NCBI GenBank assembly: GCA_036245525.1
Contig: BTPG01000007.1
Coordinates: 128,258,204 to 128,322,203, forward strand
Reading direction: 5' to 3'
DNA length: 64,000 bases
From: Semisulcospira habei
Taxonomy: Eukaryota; Mollusca; Gastropoda; Semisulcospiridae
Part shown: positions 10,192 to 19,042 of the stretch, piece after piece
Layout of the letters: every line of letters starts with the position of its first letter
How positions within the stretch are numbered: position 1 is the stretch's first letter
Position numbers and translations under genes: made by a program
The notes under the pieces: model-generated
What the model saw: only the letters and a program-made list of their open reading frames with translations
Database searches by the model: none
What the model was told of the DNA's origin: nothing

Positions 10192-11118
10192 TTCTTCTCT
10201 GACAAATGCCATCTGGGGCGCAGGGTCAAACAGGTAATATATTGTTGCATCAGCACCAGGAATTATTTTTTTTATATTATGAACGGACGTTGACCAGATG
10301 GGGTCTGTTGCCCTGCGCTTTACGTCGTTCTCAGCCTCCCCTGGTTGATATAAATATCTCACCTGTTTAGTAAATAAACTTGTGTCTGGTGCGGGGGTTG
10401 GGGTTGGTCCTGTTTTTGGCTCTGTAATTGATTTCAATTTAATAGCATCAGCAGGCTTAGGATGTCCTTCATTGTTCATTGCTTTTATCACATGTGGTAA
10501 TCTCTTAACCCACTCAGTGTTACGGGTGTCATGCATGAGTTCCTTAGAATACTGGTAACTGAAAAGTCTTTCTGATAACTGTTTGTTAAAGTTCTCTACA
10601 ATTGCCTGTGATCTGTGCACACCTGGAATACCTCGTCTGACCAGTATGCCATGCTTAGCAAATAACTGATTAACAGCACCTTTGAATTCAGATCCATCAT
10701 CAACTTGCACTAGTCTGGGGTATCTTAAAGGGCCACGACTATATATTTTTGATAATGCTGTAGCAACTGTACTGGCTGTTTTGTCAGATATGGGTTCAGC
10801 GTCTTTATATCTTGAAGCAATGTCTACAACAGTCAGTGCATACTTGTATCGTTTCTTTCTTATTGTGTCATGTGGAAGAAACAGGAGGTCCATTTGATGT
10901 GTGTCATTGGGGGTAGTGTTTTGAAAATGAGGTCTAGATATCTTTCTTGGAGCAGGGAGGTATATCTGCCAAATTGCTTGTCTCTGTAACCATTGCTTGA
11001 CTTGATTGAGTGATATATCTCTGCCCACAGCGGCATGTAATTTCTGAATAGCTGTTTGCCCTTTCCAATAGCCTGATGGAGAGTAATATATTTTTGATAG
11101 TTTATTTTCGGCTGCCAT
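10147..11118 (-). CDS. int: Polinton integrase, retroviral (RVE) type
   Basis: Catalyses insertion of the element through a DDE transesterification. The start chosen is the ATG at 11118 (MAAENKLSKIYY), 12 codons into the longest reading frame. This start overlaps the end of the upstream gene by 17 bases, typical of packed Polinton genes. Predicted catalytic residues are D77 (HQMDLLF), D140 (VQVDDGSEF) and E175 (AIVENFN), giving the D-D-35-E-like spacing of the family. The C-terminal part (about 255-323) contains a chromodomain-like or SH3-like stretch ending in FVREELQII. A Pro/Thr-rich linker precedes it. Length (323 aa) and residues look intact, so the element could have been integration-competent. 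Confidence 0.95.
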   Translation of the reverse strand: MAAENKLSKIYYSPSGYWKGQTAIQKLHAAVGRDISLNQVKQWLQRQAIWQIYLPAPRKISRPHFQNTTPNDTHQMDLLFLPHDTIRKKRYKYALTVVDIASRYKDAEPISDKTASTVATALSKIYSRGPLRYPRLVQVDDGSEFKGAVNQLFAKHGILVRRGIPGVHRSQAIVENFNKQLSERLFSYQYSKELMHDTRNTEWVKRLPHVIKAMNNEGHPKPADAIKLKSITEPKTGPTPTPAPDTSLFTKQVRYLYQPGEAENDVKRRATDPIWSTSVHNIKKIIPGADATIYYLFDPAPQMAFVREELQIIPPDTVTHFSN

Positions 11119-11536
11119 TTTTTCTAGCAATGAAAACTCCTGTAAAATAAACAAATGTCATTCCCACTAGAACAAAGATTATCTCTCCATTTCTTTGTTG
11201 TGTGCTTGGTTTGTAATAGTCACTTAGTTTTGGTTTCGGGATAGACATGTCTTCACCTGTGACAAGATAGTATTCCCTGATTGCTTCGTCTGTATTTGAA
11301 AACGTATGTTGTGCATGACCTTCTAGCCTGAGTTTTTCATTGATGAAATCAAGTTTCTCAATTCTTTGTTTTTCATACGCCTGTTCTGCCTGTGCTAATT
11401 TTTCTGACGCTTCATTGTGACGTTTCATTTCTTCTGCAGATTCCTCTCTACCCATTTTAGAAAAGAGATAATTAGAGCCACTGAATGCCAATGCGTTAAC
11501 AACTGCCCCACCAATCATAATAGCTATCGTCGCCAT
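11102..11536 (-). CDS. Conserved small Polinton protein with two membrane segments and coiled coil
   Basis: 144 aa. A short hydrophobic segment lies near the N-terminus (MATIAIMIGGAVVNALAF), then a charged helical region (about 35-80) with coiled-coil character. Next comes the motif LSDYY-PS-QQRNGE, then a C-terminal hydrophobic helix (IIFVLVGMTFVYF) and a basic tail. I recognise this arrangement as one found repeatedly in animal Polintons; its biochemical role is not known to me. ATG at 11536 follows AATAAAAATAAT. It lies between the small membrane gene and the integrase on the same strand, within the virion-gene half of the element. A virion or membrane-associated role is inference. Confidence 0.8.
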   Translation of the reverse strand: MATIAIMIGGAVVNALAFSGSNYLFSKMGREESAEEMKRHNEASEKLAQAEQAYEKQRIEKLDFINEKLRLEGHAQHTFSNTDEAIREYYLVTGEDMSIPKPKLSDYYKPSTQQRNGEIIFVLVGMTFVYFTGVFIARKNGSRK

Positions 11537-11547
11537 ATTATTTTTAT

Positions 11548-11778
11548 TTACATAGAAACATTTTCGGGAATAATTCCTTGCTTAACAAGAAAATCTTTTG
11601 TCGCAATCGACACTGTTACAACTACAATTAGCTTAGCACTGTCTTCGAAATCTAATCTACTGAGGTCTGCTGATTTCATTTTGAGTAGACTTTTTCCTAG
11701 CATAGAATAAGCTACTGCTAATCCACTGATTACGGCAGAGTGATAGACAAGGTTCATCATGTTCTTTGAGTCATTCAT
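11548..11778 (-). CDS. Small Polinton membrane protein, 76 aa
   Basis: Two hydrophobic stretches (about 10-28 and 48-60) flank a charged loop (KMKSADLSRLDFEDSAK), ending in a short hydrophilic tail. This loop-plus-helix pattern recurs in other animal Polintons, so I take it as a real gene despite its size. It starts at ATG 11778 and ends 11 bases before the next gene. Function unknown; membrane location is inferred from hydrophobicity only. Confidence 0.75.
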   Translation of the reverse strand: MNDSKNMMNLVYHSAVISGLAVAYSMLGKSLLKMKSADLSRLDFEDSAKLIVVVTVSIATKDFLVKQGIIPENVSM

Positions 11779-11813
11779 TTCTAAGGCAATAAAAATTAAA
11801 ATAATATTTTTAT

Positions 11814-12225
11814 TTACTGCATATAAAATGGGTCAATGGCTTTGGGTGTTACTGGTAATGTGGCGACTTCTGGTTTTGTTTTTGGAGTGTCTGATTTTTT
11901 GGTCACTGTACGAGTCTGTGGTTTGTATTTTTTGTATAATTGATAACCTACGTAACCAAATCCGACAACAAATCCGGCAATTATATATTTTGTTGATTGA
12001 GGTTCGGGGTCAGGGTCAGACTTAGTTGTTTGTCTCTCACTTTGATGTGGGTGTGATGGTAGTGAAGTTAGTGACACTGGTCCTGACGGTCCTGATGGTG
12101 TTGACGACAGGTCAGTTACATGAGCCTTTTCTGTTTGTGCTTGAAGCTGTAATTTTTTTTTGTCTGTTATATTCGGCTAATCTTTTTCCTGCCTCTACCC
12201 TTCCTGGACTTTTAGTCTTAGTCAC
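11814..12225 (-). pseudogene. Small single-pass Polinton membrane protein, frameshifted, start codon changed
   Basis: The C-terminal 87 codons (11814-12077) encode a Pro/Ser-rich linker, one membrane helix (YIIAGFVVGFGYVGYQLY) and a basic Lys/Thr-rich tail. In another frame, upstream sequence (to about 12225) encodes a basic segment with RVEAGKRLAEYNRQKK, which typically begins this small Polinton protein family. The frame change falls at an A9 run (on the minus strand; 12153-12161), consistent with gain of one A. The upstream frame begins at GTG right after an in-frame stop, where an ATG would be expected. Either the gene is recently broken or the A-run length is a sequencing error. Confidence 0.65.
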
Positions 12226-12745
12226 AGTTTAAACCTGCGTCAAGACCGGACTGGGATTTGGTTGTAGAGTCGTCTGGGTCTCGTCCATTTTCTTCTGCAG
12301 TAAAATTTATTTTTGAGAAATCAATATGGCTCCCAGTAACTAGTAATGTTACGACAGATGCAAGGTAATTTCCAAACTTGTAAAACATGACACATGCTAA
12401 TTTGCCAATTGAACTTGAAACAATAGGATTGCTTTCAAGGTCGTGTGATAGGCTGTCACTATCCACAGGTAGAAAGTGACTCACTGCTTTTGTGTATAGG
12501 CATACTAGAGATCGACTTAAATCACGTGTCATTAGTGAAGCGATGTGGTTTTCATATTTTGAATGAAGCTTGATTAGTTCGTCAGAGGTAAGAGATTCAA
12601 TATCCTCTGTTGTGTATTGTTTCCCGAGATAAGTCTTTGATTTGCCTGAGACAATTACAGACAAAAGACACTGTTTCTTAGAGTCTAAGTCTTTGTTCTC
12701 TACAGCATTGATATCATTAAATAGAAGGATTTCATCAGGGTTCAT
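12218..12745 (-). CDS. Conserved Polinton protein of unknown function, 175 aa
   Basis: Starts at ATG 12745 after AATATAA. The middle has the pattern YTTEDIESLTSDELIKLHSKY, then a helical region with a hydrophobic C-terminal third (about 125-150). This order resembles a protein found beside the ATPase and capsid genes in many animal Polintons. It has no enzymatic motif. The stop overlaps the probable start of the next small membrane gene. A 19-A homopolymer (12760-12778) separates it from the ATPase stop. A structural or assembly role is inferred from position only. Confidence 0.7.
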   Translation of the reverse strand: MNPDEILLFNDINAVENKDLDSKKQCLLSVIVSGKSKTYLGKQYTTEDIESLTSDELIKLHSKYENHIASLMTRDLSRSLVCLYTKAVSHFLPVDSDSLSHDLESNPIVSSSIGKLACVMFYKFGNYLASVVTLLVTGSHIDFSKINFTAEENGRDPDDSTTKSQSGLDAGLNCD

Positions 12746-12778
12746 TTATATTGTTATTTAAAAAAAAAAAAAAAAAAA

Positions 12779-13390
12779 TTAATTTACTAACCCATACCCT
12801 GTGGGCTGATCTGTCTTTAAAATGAGCTTTAGATGCTTAGTTGATTTCAGTTTATTTTTTACATCATCACGTTCATGTTTATTTGGGATGACATCATTTT
12901 CTCTGAGACAGTCTTCAAAGCTGTCACGATCCTTACAGTAAAACAAACAGATAAACTTTAACTGTTCTCGAAAATCTTTCAGTACAGCATTATATTTCTG
13001 AGTGAGAATCCATACACTAACATTTGCGTGTCTGCCACTAAAGGCAAGTTCTGCTAAAGTATTTCTCTTTTTGACAATGTCTTTTTCTGCAGAACAGTCA
13101 TCAACTATAAACAATGTTGGCTGTCCTTCAAATTGCTTGTAAAAATATTGTAGGTAGTCATTCAGTTTCTTCTCAGGGTCAACTAAGTATATGTTGCTGT
13201 CAGTCCAAATGAATAAACAGTTGTGATAAGCTTTGTTGTGTTTGATTGTTGGACAAAATATCACAATGTTTTCAAAATGGTGGATGTATCTTGTTTGTAA
13301 GAGGTCAAGTACGAATTGAGTTTTCCCACACCCTGTGGCACCAACAAATAAGCCACAGTGTGGATCGAGTGTCATTAAGCCCCGGTTCAT
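12779..13390 (-). CDS. atp: Genome-packaging ATPase, FtsK/HerA-like (A32-type)
   Basis: Would pump element DNA into capsids by ATP hydrolysis, by family knowledge. The start chosen is ATG 13390 (MNRGLMTLD), preceded by ATTAAA. Walker A is GATGCGKT at residues 17-24 and Walker B is TLFIVDDCS near 97-105. A sensor-like stretch with LAFSGRHANVSVWILTQ follows, typical of the A32 family. About 203 aa, within the short range for Polintons. It lies 19 bases downstream of the capsid-like gene on the same strand, so the two are likely co-expressed. No lesions seen. Confidence 0.93.
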   Translation of the reverse strand: MNRGLMTLDPHCGLFVGATGCGKTQFVLDLLQTRYIHHFENIVIFCPTIKHNKAYHNCLFIWTDSNIYLVDPEKKLNDYLQYFYKQFEGQPTLFIVDDCSAEKDIVKKRNTLAELAFSGRHANVSVWILTQKYNAVLKDFREQLKFICLFYCKDRDSFEDCLRENDVIPNKHERDDVKNKLKSTKHLKLILKTDQPTGYGLVN

Positions 13391-13409
13391 TTTAATACAC
13401 AATATAATT

Positions 13410-14702
13410 TTAATATATGTGTCCACTTAGTCTGCTTTCTGCAATATTGAGTTGTGCATCATATATCAGGTACAAATATATGTTTATGGCTGCAGCAGTT
13501 TCAACCTTCTTTTGTATCTGAATTGTTATTCCATCACTACCATTCTCGACAGTTCGTCCTGACCCATGAAGATAATCATCATCTGTACTACAAAGGTCTA
13601 GCCACAGTGCATACTTGTTTGTAAGGTATTGTCCGATCCTAACATCATACAGATGTAGATCTTTGCACGCAATGTTTGCAGGTTTATCTCTAATCCTTCC
13701 ACCCGCAAAATACTTTGTGATCTCATCGTAGTGTTGATAAGGTAACATTCCAGACGCGTACACTTGATTAGGGCGGCCTTCAACTGTGCAGGACAAATGT
13801 GTAATCTTAGGATTGTAAAATTTTTCTGAATCCCGTTTATATGGATCTGCTGGTTCAACAAACAACATAAGAATACCTTTCAGTGACCTGGCAGGTGTGT
13901 TTAAGTTTATGTTCCACATTGGGTCGCTCTTATCTTTGGGTATTAAACTATGTCTAATCACACGGTCATAACGGTCATAATAAATTGGAAGTCTTGACTG
14001 GTATTGATTTTGAATGAGTCTGGCTAGTTCAGTATGTGTGACAATTTCATATTCCAAGGAAATGTTAGAGATCTTATATGTTGCATCTGTGGCAGATGAT
14101 TTAATAACTTTGGAGTAGTCATTGAAGGTTAGTTCAAAACTCAGACGGTCATTCAGTGCCCCTTGGTAATAAGGCAAATGAGCTGTGAGGATTTCAAACT
14201 CAAGTGGAATGTAAAATCTGGTTCCATATGTTTCTGCTAATATAACGTCCTGGGCTGCTGACGTTGATTTATCTCCAGCATTGATTCGAAGTTTACAAAC
14301 ATTATCTGGCTGTATGCCTTGATAAATACGGTCCTCTCGTTCTTCTCTTGTGAGCCAAAGGTCTTTGTAACAGTAGAATACATCTGAGTCGTCAAGACTA
14401 AACACTTCCTGTCCTTCAAGTTTTACTTTAATAGTTCTAACAATTGCTCTGCCAAGATTGTTAACCAGTGTTCTGTTTACGTCTGCATCTGATGATAGTT
14501 CAATATTAAATGCAAGGCGTGCAGTGCCAGGAACGATAACGTCACTGGGACCTATGTTTGGAAACTTGACTGTAAGAGTTTGGTTCTGGTCTATGGTACT
14601 TGGATTGTTCGTGATGACGATTGATTGTCTTATGCCCTTAACACCCAGAGGTTCACGTAGTTTTCTGTATGGGTCTAACTTTGATCCGTAAGACTGTGTC
14701 AT
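13410..14702 (-). CDS. Candidate major capsid protein (double jelly-roll)
   Basis: 430 aa from ATG 14702, directly preceded by AATAAAA. The N-terminal section has the order LGVKGIRQS, TNNPSTIDQNQ, IVPGT, then NRTLVNNLGRAIV, and later YGTRFYIPLEFE, PYYQGALNDRLSFELTFNDY. I recognise these as belonging to the Polinton capsid-type protein widespread in fish, cnidarian and mollusc genomes. Such proteins are predicted to form pseudo-hexameric double jelly-roll capsomers. Alternating beta-strand patterns run through the whole sequence. It sits beside the packaging ATPase, as capsid genes do in Polintons and related viruses. No stop or frameshift interrupts it. The assignment to capsid is by family recall, not by structure. 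Confidence 0.72.
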   Translation of the reverse strand: MTQSYGSKLDPYRKLREPLGVKGIRQSIVITNNPSTIDQNQTLTVKFPNIGPSDVIVPGTARLAFNIELSSDADVNRTLVNNLGRAIVRTIKVKLEGQEVFSLDDSDVFYCYKDLWLTREEREDRIYQGIQPDNVCKLRINAGDKSTSAAQDVILAETYGTRFYIPLEFEILTAHLPYYQGALNDRLSFELTFNDYSKVIKSSATDATYKISNISLEYEIVTHTELARLIQNQYQSRLPIYYDRYDRVIRHSLIPKDKSDPMWNINLNTPARSLKGILMLFVEPADPYKRDSEKFYNPKITHLSCTVEGRPNQVYASGMLPYQHYDEITKYFAGGRIRDKPANIACKDLHLYDVRIGQYLTNKYALWLDLCSTDDDYLHGSGRTVENGSDGITIQIQKKVETAAAINIYLYLIYDAQLNIAESRLSGHIY

Positions 14703-14742
14703 TTTTATTATGCACAATAAAAAATAATAAATTAATAAAACA
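14703..14742. promoter_or_regulatory. 40-bp divergent start region
   Basis: Lies between the minus-strand capsid candidate and the plus-strand gene at 14743. It is almost pure A/T with ATAATAAAAAT on the capsid side and AATTAATAAAAC on the other. Any promoters for both genes must lie here or within coding sequence. Confidence 0.5.
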
Positions 14743-14868
14743 ATGGCAGCAGGAGGATTTAATCATGAAGATTTTGAAATGGATGACATGAATGTCTCAG
14801 ATACCAGTATCACAGATATGACTGGAATGGTAACTATGTCTAGTATGTATCACGAACTGTTAAAAGAC

Positions 14869-16665
14869 CACGGCAGTTTAGCCTATGCTCTTTAGTTTTC
14901 AGCTCTATGCCTGCCGGCGAGCGCCAGCACACTTAGAGATCGGCTTCGCGAGAGCACTGAGATAGCAAGGCAGCCTCCTTCTCCTTACTGTCAGCACGCT
15001 AAATACCATCACTGATAAGGCACCAGCTATGCGGTCTCGCTTCCGCTGGGGATGCGAATAGCGCAGCAGCCGTCTTTGTTTACAGTACTACTGTGCTTAA
15101 CCCAGATTAGCTCTTAGCCTCTGCTGCATACATCGGCGAATAAGCTGTAAATTACAGATGCTGTCTGTAAACTGGAATTAATACACCTGCAGTTGTGAGT
15201 GATTATTTGAACATACGTCGTCTTGTAGAGGAGAAATTGTACTATCTTTGGACACCAAACATGCTGGGGTAATCTGCGTGGATGTTTGTCATGCACTGGC
15301 TCAAAGTATCACTAGGAGACGGATTAGATGCTGCCTTCCGTTAGTTTATCATACTTTTCATCGCATCACAGTTCAAAAACTGAAGTTTTTGGAAAGTTCA
15401 GACAAAGTCAGTGCTGTCAACAGATGTCTTAACTGGCATATCCCACGCTAAAATCTTCATGAACCACATACCTGAGTCCTGATAAAGCCGGTTTGGTGGG
15501 CCAAGTGAAAACGGTAATCCATTCAGAGCACGCCGACATGAAGTATGCGAATTTCACCGATACAGTCAATGTTTTTAACAATATCACAATTTTAGCACAG
15601 TTTAAAAACAATGCACAAAGCAAAGATTTACTGTTTGCTGTTAAGAGATTCAGTTCCGGCTTAGTGTCATTAAAATAGCTTAAAATGAGTGTGTCTACAT
15701 GGTCACTATGATGCTGTGTCTAAACTTGATAGGCCGATCAGTTTCATTTTTTGGATGAGTGACAGTCTGTGAATACCTGATGAAAAATGTGGAGAAACCA
15801 AAGCCAAATGCTCTGTCAGAAGGATCTCTCTGTGCCCAAGCCTTCCTTTTCAAGATATTCACGGTTGCATGAGCATGACTGACAGTCATCAACAGAAAGA
15901 GTTTCATTAAATGTTACCGAAAAATCACACGTTTTGTGAATGTCTGTACAGCCTGTGCTCTCCACTTGTTTTCTTAATTTGACAAGCTTTGCACGACACA
16001 TGCAACAAATTGTTTTAGAATGCTTCTCTTCCTGGTCGTTGAGCACATCAATGTTGTAACACGAAAATATATCACTGGTGTATTTAGTGCACAGAAACAC
16101 GGATTTGTTTTTGTCTTTGACTGCTCGCCTAGACCTTCTACCACAAAGTCTACACAAAGAATTCACGGCTTCCAAATGTCTTGGAAAGGCATGTTCATTC
16201 TCCATGGCTTTAACACGCTATACTTTACATTATATGCATCAGATAAGGGTACACATTGGAGTGATACATCCGGCACAGAAAACAAGTCATTTACACACAA
16301 GCACTGCTGTCTACAGCGGAAGGAAAGTTCCTCAAACTACACACGTTGTAATCAAGTCATAAGCACAGAATTCGAAGAGCTCATCAAACCAAACTTATAT
16401 GAGCTTGAAGAGGACAATTTCAAGCATAGTATTACATAATGATATTTACGATTGAAACTTTTTAGACACGGTAATAATAAGTTATAAACAGACTAAACTT
16501 ATCACATGCCTGACAGACTTCAACAGGGAACAAAGAGCACAACGCTTCCCACCAGCAGCTAGGCTGGAGCCTGCTATGACCCGCGCGCACTTATCAGTGA
16601 AGTGGGTCACGGCTGGCACAGAGCCCAACTAAACAGAGGAATTCTAAGAAGGGTGAACTGCCGTG
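14869..16665. mobile_element. Chapaev-like DNA transposon carrying a RAG1 N-terminal domain (N-RAG-TP-like)
   Basis: Both ends read inward as CACGGCAGTT, followed by further imperfect match (GCTCTATGCCTGCCG against GCTCTGTGCCAGCCG about 40 bases in). The 4-base AGAC flanks both ends (14865-14868 and 16666-16669). Removing the element plus one AGAC leaves the interrupted Polinton frame open, which confirms the boundaries. Four-base duplications and ends beginning CAC fit the Chapaev superfamily. Its only recognisable coding region is a RAG1 N-terminal-like zinc protein on the minus strand; no transposase catalytic core is visible, so it is probably non-autonomous. Confidence 0.85.
15816..16205 (-). 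CDS. RAG1 N-terminal-like zinc-binding protein
   Basis: 129 aa from ATG 16205 in a good animal start context (GCCATGG). A CRLCG motif (C18, C21) follows a His-Leu-rich start. Then comes DIFSCYNIDVLND with a downstream His and a CxxC-type pair (C67, C70) and KL. This order (CxxC, F..IDV..D, H, C..C) parallels the region of vertebrate RAG1 just upstream of its RING domain. A second Cys cluster (SCSCN) lies near 111-114. Panchin and Moroz described an Aplysia transposon, N-RAG-TP, encoding such a domain. No RAG1 DDE core or RING is visible here. The ORF may be one exon, since a GTATTC donor-like site lies about 45 bases past its end on the minus strand. Confidence 0.72.
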   Translation of the reverse strand: MENEHAFPRHLEAVNSLCRLCGRRSRRAVKDKNKSVFLCTKYTSDIFSCYNIDVLNDQEEKHSKTICCMCRAKLVKLRKQVESTGCTDIHKTCDFSVTFNETLSVDDCQSCSCNREYLEKEGLGTERSF

Positions 16666-17755
16666 AGACAAAGTAAACTCATTTTATGACAGTGTTGGTG
16701 TCCACCCAGATGTAATAGATCCTAATCAGTTTGAATATGATAAAGGGCACTTATTTGTAAATACAGACAAAGGGAAAATAAATCTAACACATAAAAATAA
16801 TCCTTCTAAGTTTAGAGCTTTAAGTACAATTAAAGGTGAAGTCGGTGGTAACTCTGGGTTGGCAAGGTACCTTGGAATTGGTGGGTCTCCTGTCCCCCCA
16901 AGACTTGTTAGTGCGCTTCACGACACGCAAACAAAGTTGCCAACAGGGCAACAAATTGAAATGGCACCAGTAACAAGCCTACCAGAAACAGCAAACACTG
17001 TGATACAAGAAACTTCATTTACTGAAGGGCAAATAAATGACGCTTTGAAAACAATAGATGACCCACCTTTGTCAATGCGGGAGATTATAGGGTTGGATAA
17101 ATCACTGCAGTCAATAAGAGGTGAGATGGTTAACAATGTTGCCAAACTAGGTGAGCTTGACAAACACATAGAACGAGAAAAAGAGAAACTGGCTACAGCA
17201 GACAATGGAAATCTTGACGCAGAAATGAAAGAAAGAATACAACACAGATTAAATGATTTGCAGATAGAAAGATCAGGGCGGTTAGAAGTGATTAGTATTG
17301 GGAGACAAAAACTTAAAACCCAAGTTAACAGGATTAGAGAAACTATTCAGAAAATACTTCACGAAGACACTACTTTGGCTGAGAGACTTAAAACACTTTT
17401 CAGAGAACAGGGTATTACAATTGCTAGTTTAATTACAGCTCTTGGGTTTATTATTAGTACTGTTGTGTTGGCTGTCTCCGGTGCTGGTGGACCTGGTGGT
17501 AGTCCAACACCGCCAGCCCCGGCACCTCCACCAGCCCCCACAGACCCAAAAGATTTACAGTCATGGGTAAAGAAACAGTTGTCTCACATATCAGACTTGC
17601 TTACAAAATTGGCTCTGAAAGCAATAGACGCTTTGCCTGGTATTATAGGCACTGTTGTCAGTTGGCTTATCACTACTACAGCAAAGGTAGTTGGGTTTAT
17701 GGCAGAGCATGTGTGGGTATTTCTGGTTACAGTAGGAGGGTTGATGGTGGGTTAT

Positions 17756-19016
17756 TTAATGAAACAGATAAAGAAGTAATACCCCTAATCCTGTTAGACC
17801 TATTACCAATGCAGTTCTCTGACTCATGTGTGTCAGGGGTTGGTGTTGACTGTACTGGTTGTATGGGTGCCGGTGATGGGCCTGGGGCCAGTGCCAGGGC
17901 CGGGGCCGGGGGTGTTACCGTCTGTAATGATTTTAATGACTGTACGTGTGTGGTTGTTGCTCCTAAGTTTACAGATTGATTGAGACCGAGTTTTTGACCA
18001 ACACCTGCAACAATGATTTCATTATTATAATTTGTTATTGTACCCATTTGGAGTTGAAGGTCAGATGGTAACATGTATAAACCGATACCAACTACAAAGT
18101 AAACTTTTGATCTGGCATATCTTAAAACGTCTTGGTAGCGTTGTATGCTTGATGGGAGATCAACTGTTGAATTTATTGAGTCTTCCAGGTTTGCAAGAAA
18201 CTGTTTTTGTGCTTCGAACTTTCCACTTCCATTCAAAATATTCGATTTTGTTAGTGACTGTGCACCTAGTATACACCAGACATATGTTCTGATAGACTCA
18301 TTGACACGCTCGACTCCTGCTTGAGTAAACCCGTCAGATTTATCTAAAATAAATGTGGTCCACGCATTAGTCTGCTTCTGCTCTATTGATCCTAACCAGA
18401 CTTGTGATTTTGATGAGAATGAAGTGTACCCAGGGTAGTAATCTTGAGGGTATTGTCTGTGACTCATAGCATAATACAATGTGCCCATGCCGTGGTGATC
18501 ATCAAGTTTTTGTGTGAAGTCATACTTAGTGCTTATGTTAAATTCATTACAAATGCGTTCAAACGCTTTCATATCCATGGGGTTGTTATACCTGTTGAAA
18601 CTGGATTCAGTGGGTAATGTTGTATGCAGTTCTGACAGTATACGTCTAAGCTGGTAATAAACATGAAAACGATAGACAGACCTAATCAGTTTGTTTGAGT
18701 GATTCAAGTGGTCTGTAAATGAAACACCACAGCCTGTAGTTGAACACAGTATAGCAAAGTTAAGTTGGTTTTGAAACATCTGTAGTGGACTTGAAGACCA
18801 CTTTCTTGCAGTAGAGTCATCTGTTATTGGAGGGTTTAGGTAATGATCAAATGGGTTTGGTACTTTGACTTGGAATAGATCTTGTTCAGACACAGCTATA
18901 TCGAGCTGATTTAGTTGAATTATTTTCTGTTCATAAGTAGGAGCAACATTATATTTGGCATCCACATTAAATTGAAATGCGTTTGTAGTGGTAATGGTTG
19001 GTGATTTAAATTCCAT
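17756..19016 (-). pseudogene. Conserved Polinton protein, C-terminal membrane anchor frameshifted
   Basis: From ATG 19016 the frame runs 429 codons to 17727. I recognise the central part (LQMFQNQLNFAILCSTTGCGV, VRSVYRFHVYY-type stretch, the YARSKVYFVVGIGLYMLPS segment) as a protein conserved in many animal Polintons, usually ending in a membrane helix. Here the annotated C-terminus is hydrophilic. A hydrophobic helix with a stop at 17756 lies in the next frame, starting near 17820, so one extra base around 17815-17830 probably shifted the frame. A Pro/Ala/Thr linker precedes it. It converges on the split gene with 24-53 bases of overlap. Function unknown; a virion role is inferred from neighbours. 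Confidence 0.75.
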
Positions 19017-19042
19017 CCTTCTTTTTATATGAGATAATAAAA
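19017..19042. promoter_or_regulatory. 26-bp divergent start region
   Basis: Only 26 bases separate the ATG of the minus-strand gene (19016) from the ATG of the plus-strand gene (19043). It holds ATATAAAAAG on one strand and ATAATAAAAATG on the other, leaving almost no room for 5' leaders. Confidence 0.55.

Larger units (their letters stand above)
14743..17779 (+). pseudogene. Conserved Polinton protein with C-terminal membrane helices, split by a transposon
   Basis: Two coding parts, 14743-14868 and 16670-17779, lie in compatible frames on either side of the insertion at 14869-16669 (transposon plus one AGAC copy); together they are about 412 codons. The N-terminal part is acidic and Met/Asp-rich. 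The C-terminal part has a long coiled-coil region (Glu/Lys/Arg-rich, about 17110-17400) and a hydrophobic helix near 17415-17480. A Pro/Ala/Gly linker and two further hydrophobic stretches (17620-17765) follow, ending in a basic tail. This layout matches a conserved multi-membrane protein known from other Polintons; its function is unknown to me. The 3' end overlaps the convergent gene. The transposon would stop translation soon after codon 42. Confidence 0.85.

Noticed and set aside
14896..16682. TTTA as target duplication of the insert in the Polinton gene
   Set aside because: An initial reading suggested TTTA ends, but no inverted repeat matched there. CACGGCAGTT ends with AGAC flanks fit and leave the frame open.
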